Part shown: one piece after another, positions 30,529 through 43,399 of the stretch
How positions within the stretch are numbered: the first letter of the stretch is position 1
Layout: each line of letters opens with the position of its first letter
Assembly (NCBI RefSeq): GCF_013368755.1
Contig: NC_049566.1
Coordinates: 2,604,001 to 2,668,000, forward strand
Origin: Talaromyces rugulosus
Taxonomy: Eukaryota; Ascomycota; Eurotiomycetes; Eurotiales; Trichocomaceae
Length of the DNA: 64,000 nucleotides
Reading direction: 5' to 3'
Position numbers and translations under genes: made by a program
The notes under the pieces: generated by a model
What the model was told of the DNA's origin: nothing
What the model saw: only the letters and a program-made list of their open reading frames with translations
Database searches by the model: none

Positions 30529-32146
30529 ATGCTGTCTATTGCTTCCCTAGCTGTGATTCCGCTGGCGGTATGTTCATCGTCCTTGTTATCTTATCATGTA
30601 TTGCAAACTAATTGGTAAACCCCAGTATATCCTCCTTCGTGTCATATATAACACCTGGTTTCATCCGCTTGCCCACGTTCCCGGCCCGCGCAGCTGGTCT
30701 GCCACTCGTTTGCCTTTTATTTGGGCACTCCTTCGGGGGACGATTGTGCACGACTTTCAACGCCTACACCGCAGATACGGGCCAGTCGTCCGCACGGCGC
30801 CGGACGAAGTCAGCATTTCCGATGGTGATGGCTGGACAGATATCTACTCGGCGAATTCACCGTTTTTGAAAGACCCTACTTGGTGGAAGAGCCAGCCCGG
30901 CCATCCTGACTCTTTACTGAGTGCCATCAACCCAGATAAACATGCCATCATACGCAAAGCTTTGTCGCCTGGTTTTACACCCCGAGCACTGCGGGCGCAA
31001 GAGCCGCTTCTACAAAAATATGTGAATCTTTTAGTTCAGCGTTTGCACGAGCGCGTGGAAAAAGCCGATATTGGTTACGGAGGGAAAGAAAAGGGCGTGG
31101 AAATCAATATGACACCATGGTTCAATTATACAACGTTTGACATTTTCGGCGAATTGGGTTTTGGGGAGTCTTTCAAGTGCCTCGAGCACTCACAGTATCA
31201 CCCTTGGATTTCCTTGCTCTTCAACAGCGTCAAAGCGGCGTCGTTTGTAGCTGCAGCGCGCTTCTACCCTTTGCTGGAGTCGCTCTTGATGAGATTGATC
31301 CCCCCTGCGCTGCGAAAAATGCAAAAAGATCATTTTCAACAGATTGCTGATAAAGTGCAACGACGATTGGGATGGGAGTTGCAGCAGCCAGACATAATGT
31401 CACATCTTATCGGCGAAGGTGGCAAGCTAGAGCTACCACTCGGCGAACTGAACGCGACGTTTATGATCCTGACCACAGCGGGCAGTGAGACGACAGCCAC
31501 CGTCTTGACCGGTACGCTCAACTACCTGGTTAACAACCCAGAAAAGCTGGCTATACTAGTAGACGAGGTACGCTCCACGTTCCATGGAGTGCTAGATATT
31601 TCCATGGATGCCGTCCGTAATCTACCGTATCTCAACGCGGTAATAAATGAGGGTCTTCGGCTGTGCCCCCCGGTTCCATGGATGCTTCCGCGACTCGTTC
31701 CTGGGGGCGGTCGGGTTATTTCTCGTGTTTGGTTACCTGAAGGGGTAAGTTGATCATATTGTATTGAGTATAAAGTGCATCTGACATTGAATGATCGGCA
31801 GACGCGGGTGTCGCTCCAGCCGTATAGCCTTTATCGCGACCCAAAGAAATTCCATCAAGCTACCACGTTCATCCCGGAGCGATGGCTACCAATCCAGCCC
31901 AGTTCACCATTCTTCCGAGACGACCGCTCCGCTGTCCAGCCATTCAGTATGGGTACCCGGTCATGTATGGGGGTCTACATTGCCTGGGCCGAGATGAGGC
32001 TGATCCTTGCGAAGCTGCTCTTTGAGTTTGATTTCGAATGCATTCACGAGAAGCAGCTACGGTGGGAAGAACTTAGAACCTTTTTGTTGGTTGAAAAAAG
32101 GCCATTGGAGGTGCGAGTCAGCTCTGTTAAGAATCAAGCTGCATAA
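30529..32146 (+). CDS. Cytochrome P450 monooxygenase, complete
   Basis: Exons 30529-30567, 30626-31744 and 31802-32146 give 500 aa. The first exon (13 codons) encodes a hydrophobic start that joins YILLRVIYNTWFHPLAHVPG, giving a membrane anchor followed by the proline hinge. Then come PVVRTAPDEVSISD, the FDIFGELGFGESF segment, the I-helix AGSETT, the ExxR motif in INEGLRLCPP, PERW, and the haem loop FSMGTRSCMG with the Cys near residue 441. All catalytic landmarks are present. The pattern (HPLA.VPGP, FGESF) is that of fungal benzoate-/isotrichodermin-type secondary P450s. It converges on an ABCC transporter gene 602 bp away, a pair that would fit oxidation and export of one compound. Confidence 0.93.
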
Positions 32147-32747
32147 GCCATGCATTTCTTGAAAAGCCAGCTCGGCGTCGTGAGGCCTACCCTATACTGC
32201 TCTTTACAGGTTTTCCATGGATTATTCAGTTTAGTAGCCCCTCGGGAGTAAGAGTTTTCATAGATAAAGACTAACTACTGTTCCCATGCGCTAGAGTTGT
32301 CAGCTATATATCTAAGGCATTCCTTGTTAGAGCCTGTCCTCAAGGTCAAGTGTTCACCTTTATAGATGTCTACGGCCCTGCCTCATTAGTTGTACTAATA
32401 TCCAATAAGAAAGACTCATGGCGTTGACCCTTGGTATAGGTGGATAAGGAAAATATTACTCGTATTATGAGCAATAAAGACAAGGTTTACATTAGCGAAA
32501 GATATGAGACCTCACTCTTTCATTATGTCACAAATAGTGACAGGTCAGAATCCGAGCGATCTCCCGAACGTTTAGCAACCATAGCATATAAGTCTAGATT
32601 GCTTTAGTTACAATTGATACTAGCTTCAGCATTGCAGTGGTCGGGAGTATCCCCAGTCCGATAAAAAGAAATCTTTAGAAAAATTAAAATCTTTGGAAGG
32701 TCTAAAACGTTCATTTTCTAAGCATCTTTCATCTCATCGAAATCTAC
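32147..32747. other. Intergenic between convergent P450 and ABC genes
   Basis: 3' regions only, AT-rich. No gene seen. Confidence 0.6.
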
Positions 32748-35700
32748 TCAGACCCGCCCCTGTCTTTCAACTCTACCGTGATCTAGCACGACGTAGTAAT
32801 CTGCATCGTTAATAGCCTCCAGTCGATGCGCAATTGTTATCACCGTGCTCTCCTTCATTTCTTCTCGTATAATCTTTTGAATTTCCAGTGACGTCTCGTG
32901 ATCGATCGACGCAGTCGCTTCGTCAAGAATAACAATCGGACTCCGTCGGAGCGCAGCACGCGTCAGCCCTATTAATTGGCGCTGGCCTTGGCTAAGATTT
33001 CGCCCACCGGCCTCAATGTAGAAATCTAGACACCAGCCATGACGAGAGCAGATGCGCTCAAGTGCGTCCGCACATTCGCGGTCCGAGTACTCGTTTGTTG
33101 GGTCGAGATTCAATCTGATGCTTCCGGGGAAGAGGATAGGGTCCTGTGCAACAAACGTAATGCGCGTTCGGAGCGCTTGTTTGCTGACTTTGGATATATC
33201 AATGTTGTCAATGAGTATTACACCCGAATCTGGTTGTATCACGCCTAGAAGACTGAGAGCCAATGTTGATTTTCCGCTGCCAGTACGGCCGATCACTGCA
33301 GCAGTAGACCCACCAGGAATCTCTATGGAAACTTTAGACAGCGAGGGCTCTAGGTGGGGGGCGTAGCGAATAGTAACATCGTCGAAGATAATAGGAGTGC
33401 CGAAGCGCGGCCAATATGCTGGTGGGTCGATTTCGCCCTCGGGCTCAGTCTCAATGTGTCGAAGCTCGTCAACACGTTCAACAGAGACAAAGTCCATCTG
33501 CAACTGGCCGTAATACTTGCACAGTGCGTGCGTGGAATCGACGAAAGAGCTAGCAGAGACAAGCATGAAAGCAACCAGACCCGCTGATATGTCAGTGTAC
33601 AATGCCAATGCGGTGAGACAAAACGTAGAGAACCCCGATAACGCCTCAAACCGGTACATCAACCAGCTTTGCAAAGACCAGTAGAAATGGTCCATCCCTT
33701 GAAATTTGTCCACCACCTGGATAACTCGGTTCTGAAACCGTACTTCGGCATGAAACGCACGAACCGTAGTGAGGCCATGCAGAAGTTCTCCAAAATTAGA
33801 CAGCAACGGACTCAAAGAGACCATTTCCAAACGTCGAAGACTTTGTGAAAGTGGTAGGAATCGCAAGAAAATCAAAACGAAAGCGCTGGTCAGAAAAAGA
33901 GCAAACACTAAAAATGTTGGTGTCACCGACGCAATGACAACGATAGCAGAGGTCCAGGTGATCATCTGAAAAGCAATCACTTGAAATTGATTGCTGATGT
34001 TTCCATCAACGGCGCCAATGTCCGAGGTCAAACGATTCATAAGTCGTCCCACTGGGGTGACGTCAAAGAACCTAAATGTAGCAAGGCTTACACGTTCCAT
34101 GACTTGCTCGAACATTGTTTTGCCCGCGCAATAAATAATCACCAACATCAACAATTGAGCAGCAAGCATAGCCAGGGCTTGAAATGTAGCTATGCCGAGA
34201 TAAAGAGCTAGCCAGGGACGAACATTTTCTGCGGGATGTGGCATGTGCATCTGATCAAACGGCCAATTTTGAGTGCTCAAACCGCTGTGGTTGAGATTTA
34301 CGCCTGCCACGGGGATGTTCATCCAGTGCTCCGACATTTGCTTTCTCATACTCGTGTACGCGATCATGACCAGAGACCCATTGTATGCCTCGCCCCATTC
34401 CTTGAGAAACCACGATTGCACCACAGCTGTCAGACGATAGATCGCGAGGACTGCGACAAGGATGCTCCACCACTTGAGCTTTCCCGCCTTGATGTACGAC
34501 CAGTACACACGAGTTTGAACCCCCCAGTCGGCCCTATGCTCTTCTTCGATGAACTTGTCTGGAACTGCCGAAGATACCTCCTCTTCGGCATTTTCCTGCG
34601 CTATCTCGTCTACTTGAGATTCATCGTCAGCGACGTGAATAGACGACATCGCCTGCTTATCATAGCACTTGGCATGGCCATTTGCGATTTCAACGACTTG
34701 GTCTGCATATGGCTGCACCAAAGATGTGCGATGCGTAACAAGAACCACAATGCGATCTTCCATCAGCGGACCGAGGAAGCATTTGCGCACAATAAATTCG
34801 GCGGTATTGTGGTCGAGCGCTGATAACGGGTCATCGAGGAACAAAATTCTAGCTGTACTGTAAACGGCTCTTGCAAGAGCTACTCTTGCCTTCTGGCCAC
34901 CAGAAAGACCTATGCCGTTTTCCCTTCGAGTATTTTAGCATTACGAAGCTTTAGTAAAAGAAGTGGAGCTATTTACTTACCCTATGAAAGACAAGTCACC
35001 ATGTGCAAAGTTTGCCAGATCAGGAACTAGTGCACATGCATCCAACACACGCTTATATCGTTGCTCATCGTAGGGTGATGAAAAAATAATATTGTCTCGA
35101 ATACTCATACTTTGCAGCCAAGGGGTTTGCGCGCAGTATCCGACCATTTCATTCGGTATATGAGATTCGCCCTTTAATTTATCAAGCTCACCAAGGAAGG
35201 CTTGCAATAGTGCTGTCTTGCCAGCTCCAACAACACCACAGATAACTGTCAAGCCCTTGCTAGCTGTGAGAGTTACATCAGACAGAACAGGCGATAGCTT
35301 TCCTGGCCAAGCAAACGAGCAAGACTCTAACCTGATTGGAGTCGAGTCTGACGCAGTGTCGGCTTTTCCAGTTTCTTTGTCCGGCTCTGCCATGAAATCT
35401 TCAATTCTACCCATGGCGATAGAGGCGTTAATAAGGGTGGTAATTAGCGAAGGGATGTCGCGAAGTCGCTCTTCCAGCATGGTGAAAAGTTGAAGTGCGG
35501 GGAAAATAATGTCGATACTAAGCGGATGCCCAGCTAACATGGTATATCCATATAGAGCCACCACAGGGAAAACGCCGCTTGAGAAGACGTTGACAAATCT
35601 GATTGCGATATTCCATAGACTTGTAATAATACGAAGATTCAGTTCCTTGTCACGCGCCTCCATGACCTGACGAAGCCAATGGCTTTGCCATCCATACCAG

Positions 35701-37419
35701 CGAAGATGGCGAAGGGCCTCCACAAACTGTGAAGAGATTTGCAACCGCACATCAGTTGCAGTTCGACGAACTCGTTCCCAACGAAGGAGGGCTCGAGTTA
35801 TAAATCCGTTGATGACTTGAGCAACGATGACTGTCAAAACACCCAAAAAGCACGATGGGCCGAATAATTTCCAAACAAGGGCAATGGATATCACGAGACC
35901 TAACGGTTTATCGATGAGGGTATCGATTTCCCAAAACCGCTGAGCAACTTCATAGACGTCCCCGCGCAGCAGGTTGAATATTTTGCCCATGGATGCAGTC
36001 TCTTTTGCCTCTTTCTTCTGGGGTTTGTTTCCTCGGCAAGGAATCAATCCACATAACTTTCGTTTTCTCTTACTAGGCTCATCCACGCTGTCATCCATAT
36101 TTTCATCTTGATACAAATCTTCAACTTCGTCCTTGGTCTGTATTTTCTGCCCAAACGTGTTTTTCCGAGATAAGGCTTTCTCGTATACCATCATCACCAT
36201 TTCTCCTCGGCTACGCTCGTAGCATCTTCGACCATACCAGAGATTCAGGACTTGGCTTTGAGCAAAAACTAGTCGAAGGGCGAACATTATGGCCCCATAA
36301 GTCAAAGCTACCTTTTTGTCAACATCTTCAATCGACATGACTTTGAGAAGCTGCTGTAGAAGCAGTGGTGATGAGAAATCTATGTGCAATCAGCCTATTG
36401 TCCCGAGGTAGCGGAGCCTGCTACATACTGCATATCATTTGCAAAATAGCAATACTGCCAATGATGAATACATCAACGCCATTGGCCTGCAGTAAGCGGC
36501 CCAAGACAGATCCCTGCAGCTGACGGAACTTTTCGTGGAGTCTTCGATGTTGGAATTCATACCCCAGTAACCATACATCATCTTCATTTATTTTTCTTTT
36601 GCGTCCCAGTGAAATAAGCGGCCACATCCACGAGATGGTGAGGTATTGCCAAAGAAGCAAGTCATCCTCTGGGCTGCGTAAACGGTCCGATGGGGTTTGG
36701 CCCACAATACCAATTCCTTCTTTTGACAAAGTAGGGTTTCGGGTTGGCATAATAAGAATTATAATAATTGATATCAATGCCGCCCAAATGGTTACACCAT
36801 GTGCAATCTGTCCTACCAAGCCCGCAGTTGATAGGGCATTGGCAATGGGAAATTCGGCAAATAGTGCTGCGATATAATAGACTAGCAGTGAAGTCGGGGC
36901 TTCCACTGGCTGCTTGACTGCTATCACAATTGCAGCGAGAGCCTACTAGCATGAGCAATGGCGTTCAACTTTGACTTTCCCAAAAAAGAAACAAAACTTA
37001 CCCAGGCAACCGTCGTCGCTAGAAAGACAAAGAACAAAAAGAACAACGGGGATATTGCAAGGCGAGCAATTCCAATCCCAAACACGGCTAGCGCTATTAC
37101 ACAAAGGAGAATAGCTTTGCCCCTGGGCTGCCTTGGTGGAGGTATTGGAAATTCAGCAGGCTCGGGCTTCTCTCTCACAAATGATCGAGTCCATGCTGGA
37201 CGCCATCGGTGCAGATACGGATGGCTCAGGAGATACTTTAGTCCGATGACAGTAATTACCAGCACTGGAGCAGATGCCACAAACGGAAGAGCGCATCTCG
37301 AAAAGCTGGCGGTCTCCGAGTCCTGTCCACATGTTGTTAGCTCTCCGGGACGAGCGAAGTGCGAATCGGGACCATACCCATAATGAGCTGCAACTCAATT
37401 GCAATTCATCCCTCTGCAT
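32748..37419 (-). CDS. ABC transporter, ABCC (MRP) type, full-length
   Basis: Minus-strand exons 37378-37419, 37002-37322, 36429-36942, 34981-36379 and 32748-34923 give 1483 aa. The start rests on a 55-bp intron with a GCTAAC branch site that joins MQRDELQLSCSSLW to the first membrane region. Order: N-terminal membrane segments (TMD0), TMD1, NBD1 (Walker A GVVGAGKT near residue 672, signature LSGGQKAR near 765, Walker B ILFLDDP, with Asp where the catalytic Glu usually sits, as in ABCC proteins). TMD2 follows, then NBD2 (Walker A GRTGSGKS near 1298, signature LSQGQRQL, Walker B VILDEA, H-loop IAHR). It should export conjugates or metabolites at the vacuolar or plasma membrane. The C-terminus stops soon after the D-loop/H-loop region and is shorter than usual. 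Confidence 0.92.
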
Positions 37420-37908
37420 ATCGACTAAAATCAATTTACATGAGAAAGTAACATTTTTAGTTTGACCAAGGTTGAGTCGTCTGAAAATCGATGTTGGAGA
37501 AAGCTTTCAACAATAATGCGCGATGTGGGGTACTGCCGCTCGTCACCGCCCTTCTGCAGGCAACAGATGTAACCCTCACTAGATAGATCTAAAGATGGAG
37601 CTATGGCTTTGAATATGTCTGGGCGAGGGGAAAGCAAACAAATGTTCTATAATTGTAAAATCCATATCGCTTTTCCAGTTTCGGCTATTGATATTCCCTT
37701 CACCCCTAGATATCCATCTTGGAATCACAAATCTTTCCTCAATAGCATCAATTGATCTCTTCACATTTTTCGCTGCAGCTAGTGTTTCCAAAGTACTCGA
37801 CACTCGGGTCTAACCCTTTAGAGACCTCTGCACATTATAAATTATTGGGATACTATGTCCTCCCAGTCCATATATATACAGTATTATCCTTCTTTTGTTC
37901 AATTCTTT
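37420..37908. other. Upstream of ABC gene, with a coding-like remnant
   Basis: On the minus strand two overlapping frames (about 37580-37803 and 37431-37650) are open without an ATG and read like protein, with a possible one-base shift between them near 37625. I recognise no family. Could be a decayed gene end or chance. Confidence 0.35.
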
Positions 37909-38739
37909 TTACTTCCCCGGACTCCCAAACACACACGGAAAGTTATGTGCCGTCACATCCTCCAGCGCATTCTTGACCAAATTCCACACATTCAAATCAT
38001 ACGCTTCGCCGATATGTCCAACCGGGTCAAGCGGGCAATAGTCTTGGACGTATTCGTTGCGCACATTCGGTTCGTTGACCGGCGAGATCGAAGTCGGCGT
38101 TACGAGCTCGTCATATTTGGAGATAATAATAGTCGCCGAGTTGCCTTGCTGGATGATGGGGGTGCCGTCATTGAGCTGCTCAATAGCCCATCCGCCATCA
38201 GTCACGTCGTTGCAGGCATGGCACCCGAAGAGATCGAGAACCGTTTGCACCACCCCGTCAATTCCGAGATCGTTTGCCAGTGTGATCAAGTTTGCGAAAT
38301 TTGTCCCGCGAGTCGGTGGCGCAATGCTAACGATTCTCTGCACGATATCCGAGATCCCCGGCTGGAACTTGGGCACATATAACGACAAAAAGGCACCCTC
38401 AGAATGCCCGACAATATCAATCTTTGTGTCGGGGATACTGCTGCTCACGTTGGCGATGAAATCGGCGACTTCAACGGCACTCTCGTTGACGGGCAAAAAT
38501 CCACCCACCAGGGGGAAATCAGGGTATGAACCGTATGTTGCGCGAAAGATGCAAAAGCCCTGAGTCTTAAGCCAATCGCCGAGAAAGTTGATGTCTTCGT
38601 AGTAGGTCGCCCCCAGCCCGTGTAGCGTCACGACGGGGTTATGTGTAGATGTACAGGAGTAGTCGTTGGCTGGATCGGGCACGAGAACAGCCCTGGTAGT
38701 GGATACTGCAATAGCAGCAGACAGGAGTAGAGAACGCAT
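37909..38739 (-). CDS. Secreted lipase/esterase, lipase class 2 (EstA type)
   Basis: A single-exon protein of 276 aa from the ATG at 38739. An in-frame ATG seven codons upstream is less likely, because MRSLLLSAAIAVSTTRAV from 38739 is a clean signal peptide. Then follow NPVVTLHGLGATYYEDINFLG (oxyanion region HGLG), DWLKTQGFCIFRATYG, the nucleophile elbow VGHSEGAF, and SIAPPTRGTNFANL. A late DPVGHIGEA supplies the probable catalytic His. Four Cys residues in the second half fit disulphides in a secreted enzyme. This is the alpha/beta-hydrolase family of bacterial LipA/EstA and their fungal relatives, acting on short-chain esters or lipids outside the cell. Confidence 0.92.
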   Translation of the reverse strand: MRSLLLSAAIAVSTTRAVLVPDPANDYSCTSTHNPVVTLHGLGATYYEDINFLGDWLKTQGFCIFRATYGSYPDFPLVGGFLPVNESAVEVADFIANVSSSIPDTKIDIVGHSEGAFLSLYVPKFQPGISDIVQRIVSIAPPTRGTNFANLITLANDLGIDGVVQTVLDLFGCHACNDVTDGGWAIEQLNDGTPIIQQGNSATIIISKYDELVTPTSISPVNEPNVRNEYVQDYCPLDPVGHIGEAYDLNVWNLVKNALEDVTAHNFPCVFGSPGK

Positions 38740-39738
38740 CGTGAGTTCGATAGTAAACAAATCGTGATAATCCCAATGTGCAAGAGAAAAGTGTAGGGGA
38801 GATTGAACGTGTAGCTTTTGGCAGTATAGTCAACGAGCGGAGAACCAGCCCTTTATGAAAACCCCAGCAACACGAGAGCAGGGGAGAGAAACATTATTAA
38901 TTATTGATACATCATCTTGAAAAACAACACTTGAACAAACTCAATTACACTAAAATTTTAGCGCTTGTCATCTTCGATCGTCCGGGCTAGGTCGAGACAA
39001 GCGTGAAATGGGATTCCTTCGTTCGTGCGGCATGCACGGGATAAGGAAATCCAGTAACTTATTAAGACTCACTCGCTCATTTTTGAGTTTGAGGAGAGCT
39101 GGGTGTAGTCGAATCATCAGTATGAAAATGTGATTCCGAGGTCCGAAAAGCTTCAGAGCTCGATTAAAGCCGATGGTTTTTTTTTTTTTTTCAAAAATTG
39201 GGGAACCGAGAACCAGATCCCAGCAGCTCGCTACTTAGTACAAAGCCCATTATTATCTGTGATTCGTACCCTGTAAATTGACCCGTACGCCAGCCTCTCA
39301 AAGAAAATTGCGACGAACCACTGTGGCTCCGTGCCAAGAGAGACTATTGAGCAGCTAGGGGGCTAGCAGCCCCCGCAGCAAGCATTCCATAAGTCAATTT
39401 CCGAGATTGAGAGATCCGAGCAGGATGCATTAGCATGAGGTGACAGCGCCTGACAGCTGTCATCGCTTGTCAACTGGTGGGCTGTGGTCCCTGTAAACAA
39501 ATCCCAGATTGGCGTTTTACTTGGTGTAACTGAAATGTGGTCGAATCCTTTCGAGGAACAACAGTAGTGTAACATACGAGACAGCAGTGCTACGTTCAAG
39601 TCTTGGGGCAAGTGATTGATCTCTTTCGAGCAGTCAAATCTAGATGACTAAAATCGCCTTCGCAATAGTCGTGGCTTCATCGCATATCAACTCATCATAA
39701 TCGTCATTGTCATAATTATTTTCATGATCCTCCTCCAT
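38740..39738. other. Intergenic, 1 kb
   Basis: Promoter of the secreted lipase and 3' region of the regulator. A run of about 15 T lies at 39177-39191. The 39363-39611 frame is open but shows no motif. Confidence 0.55.
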
Positions 39739-41973
39739 TCAAGGCGGGGAGCCAGGAACGCTCAACTCGGGCATCGCGCTTCCCCATAAACGCAAGGCGT
39801 GGCGCTTTTCAACAAGTTCAAACACCTGGACCATAAACTCGCGCTCGACGCCGCCAGCGGGGAAAGCTTCCCATGCCACTCGCACAGGGAAAGCAAGGCG
39901 GTTGATCATGTTCCCAGGTGCTCGACGGATATAGCACTCTAGACTACGCCCAATATCACACGCCAGCTGGTACTTTTCCACTATCGTAACAGCCCCTTCT
40001 AGTCTATTGTCGATCGTGGATAGGATGAGCCTGTTGGCGCAGTAAATGGACATTGTTTGTAACAGCCTGAGATCAGGGTAAACAAGCGGTGGTGGTTCGA
40101 TTACCTGCATAGTACGCAGGTCGTAACAACGGAAGACAGGGAAAGGATCTGGGCCTTGCGGTTCGGATGTCGCTACTGGCCCACCACCGGGGTAGCAGTC
40201 GACATAATCCCTTTTCCATTGCAGTAGTCGAGACGTCAAATCTGCTATCGAATTCCACAGCTTTGCCTGTTTCACACGAAGTTCGCCTTTCCCGAGATGT
40301 TGGGTTTCCTGTGCAGCTACAAGCTCGTCGTGTTGTCCCAGGAGTCCCGGAATATCAACAACAAGGTCGAGCAAATAGTGTAACAAGTCTTTTGATGTCG
40401 TTCCTTCAGACCAGGGAACAGTTTTCCATGCCTCTTCCGCCATAAAACTCGGTTTGCGCTCAACAAGGTCAACGCCAACCTAGAAAAAGTTAGCAAAACT
40501 TTTATCCCTCAGTTGTTTTAGAATGTTCTTATAATAATCTTACCCAGTATGGCCGAAGTTCGCAAAAGAATAGGTGTTCAACTCCATGGACATGGTTTTC
40601 TGGTCCTCGGTGTTGTATCAACCGGGCCGCCCCTTTCACATGGGCAACAACGGCCTCGGTTGATGTCCGTTCAATGCTTTCAAAGGCTAATAATAAGGTA
40701 ACTGTGATGAGAGTTGATTCTGACCGGCTCCGTTCAGGGTCCAAAAGGGCATCCTGTAACGACCGCAAAACCTTTGGATAAAGTTTCATGCCGGCGGCCT
40801 CAACCCGAGGATCTTGTGCACTTCGGCCAAAGAAGGTTAGTGAAACAGCATCAAAGGCATTTGATATCATGGGTGAGAACATCCGAATATCGGCCGCGGC
40901 TCGGATAGCCCCTGCACGTCCAGAGCGGAGATCGACCTCTGGGCTGAAGGCGTCAACAAACCGTTGGACGAACACATCTACCATCGGTTTGGCTGAAGTA
41001 AATCGAGAAAGCGGCCCGCACCAATCTTCGTCAATGCTGATGCTACTAGCACTGCTACTTCCGCTACTACTACTACTGCGCGAGTCGCTAGCGATTGACG
41101 AGTTCCACTTATTAAACGAGTATTCTTCGTCTTCGCCGTTTGAACCCCATGGTGAAGTAGAGCGCATAACAAGCCTCTTTTCTGAAGTAGCGATTAAACG
41201 AGTCTCCTCTATCGAATTTTCAGAAATTGAACATGGACAATTGTTGTAGTCCAAGCAGAGGCTAGCAAGAGCTTCGATAACTTACCATTGTATTCCAGAG
41301 GTATTCTTGATCGATCTGCACGGATATTTCCAACGAGACCATCAACAACTTCGGCTGGAGCTGATCGTATAGCATCAAAAAGCTTTTCCAATTCAGCTAG
41401 TTTCCGAGATCGAGATTGTTGGTCCCCTATAATAAAGATCGAGTTAATGTCTGTGCGTCCAAGAAAAAAGGATAAGTGTATCGCACCCTTTGAATTCATT
41501 CGAGTCCGTAGCTCTTTGATCTCATTGCGCAAATTCCGAATCTCCTCGGCTTGTGAAATTGGCTGTGTTTCTTCCTCCCCAGGCACTGAATCGTACACGC
41601 ACTTTGACGGATGCCCATGGGCACAACAAGCGTGGCATGGCTTCACTCGATCGCACTAAAAGTTTAGGTTGGTCAGTAAGCGCACAGATGATAACCACGT
41701 CATAAATGTATTGATGTATATTTCCATAGTGCATGAAATGATATCTAAACGCTTGGGTGGGGGTGAGAGTTGGTTCCTTTTTCTTGGAAGCTCTCTTTTT
41801 TGCAAAAAGATACAATTAAATAAATGTATTTTGCATAACACGCAACTGCAGTGAAATACGTGGATAAAGAAACACACCTTGACTTTGCGAAGACGGCAAA
41901 CTCGACATGACCGTGATTGTCGGTTGGTAGGCTTCTTAAGCTTGGCTTCATCGCTGTAGCCAGAATCCGACAT
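39739..41973 (-). CDS. Zn2Cys6 transcription factor
   Basis: Minus-strand exons 41878-41973, 41487-41655, 41286-41426, 40544-41208 and 39739-40479 give 603 aa. The zinc cluster is split by the unusually long 222-bp first intron. The spliced reading is C-RV-C-RLRKVK-C-DRVKP-C-HA-C-(8)-C, a perfect CX2CX6CX5CX2CX8C pattern at residues 23-51. A short coiled coil follows (EEIRNLRNEIKELRTRM), usual for dimerising regulators. Then come a Ser-rich linker with a run of about ten Ser and a helical regulatory region with FVDAFSP, TVTLLLAFESIE and GAARLIQHRGP, typical of Fungal_trans_2-like domains. It should bind CGG-type half sites in the nucleus. Targets are unknown. The second intron (60 bp) is in frame and stop-free. 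Confidence 0.9.
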
Positions 41974-43399
41974 GGCGGCTAACAGCCACAAACGGCCAGG
42001 TGCGCCCCGCGCCTTGGGCTCCTAGTCGTCCCAGGATATGGCTAGTATAGAGAGCTCTGTGGCTGCGCAGTGTGAAGGGTCTGTTATTTTGGCGGCATTG
42101 TTGGGCAGCCCACGAACGGCACTGCAGGAAATCGCAGGGTGAGATGAGAGATCTCGGAGGTGATCGCTCAACGACCGGAGCATCCCTGAAGGATGATCTG
42201 GGCCCTTTTTCAGAGGGGAAGACCTGATGTGTCCATTCCATTTCCGGTTTAACGGCAGTTGAACAGGCTCAGCTAGCCTCTGTCGGCCGATCACTGCATG
42301 CCCCACAACGGTGTTTGTTAGTCTCTGGACAGTGCAACAGTGCACAGAATCATGAGAAAATGAGTGGTTGCACAAGCCGTGATTATCCAATGCATCGTTG
42401 TAGTCTCTACGTAGTACGGAGTAGCTTTACAGTACCCCGTACATCCAACAAATTGCAGCAAAGAATCAAGGGCGGAAAATTCCAGGTTAAATGTAAACGG
42501 CTGTCAAATTTAAATTTTTTTTCGACCGAGGATGAAGCACCGGCACCGGTGCAACGGGGAGAAGTGGGCCTCCTCTACCACCAAGTTGCTGCTCTCTCGC
42601 ACTTTCTATTTCTTTCTATCGTATGCAAATCTCGATCGATGTCCCGAATGAACATAGCTTCGGGCGCCATGGGAAGAAATGGTGTCTTTTTGGATGGCCG
42701 GAAATTAGCCGCAAAACTCGCCCCCTAGATGGAGACTCAACAGCGACTCGGGAGATAGCTTTGGCGCCACCATCCGGAGAGCGCAAGGTCGAAGCGAGCC
42801 ATAAAACCCCAGTTGTGACGTATCAGTATTAAGATTGTATCCGGTTCGCTCTGCAAAGATTGAATAGAATCTTTTGGCCAGTCGAGCTCGCTTAGCGCTG
42901 AGTGTCGCGAACGACGATCCGCGATTCCCTTTTGATGTGGGTTCAGCTACCCTTGGGCGGTTAGAAATCAGGCGTGTGCGATGGCGTCCTGGAATAGAAT
43001 TCCGGGCAAACCAGTGGCATGTCTTGCAGGTCAATAGAGCCAGTCTTTGCAGCAGAGAGAACAAGGATAGAGGCGAGCAGCAAGGAAGAGGAAGAGGAAG
43101 AGGAAGAAAGATGGCAAGCGAGGTGCGGACCGCCCTCGCGCCTTCCCCAAGCGCAACCGTAGACAACACGTGCCTCCTGTCTGTCACGCTTTCCTCTTAC
43201 AGGCTTGGCCACTAAACTTTGGCATCATTTCAGACACTGGTCCCTAAGCCCCCGTTTTTGACATCCTGGTGGTGGTCATGTTAGAGTTAGGGTTACTACT
43301 ACTTCGGTATGACAGTATCAATATAAACTCCGCGTCTGGATATTCTATTTCATACTGGTTACAATATCCCAATCGGCTCAAGACAACAAAAAGACAAGA
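41974..43399. other. Intergenic, 1.4 kb
   Basis: Upstream of the Zn2Cys6 gene and downstream of the MFS gene. It contains an exact TACGGAGTA at 42415-42423, a (GAAGAG)n run near 43085-43108 and a TTAGAGTTAGGGTTA telomere-like run at 43281-43295. No gene supported, though a purine-rich frame at 42874-43215 is open. Confidence 0.5.

Noticed and set aside
34236..34823. 195-codon plus-strand frame opposite the ABC transporter
   Set aside because: It is antisense to the second half of the ABC gene, which carries clear Walker and signature motifs.
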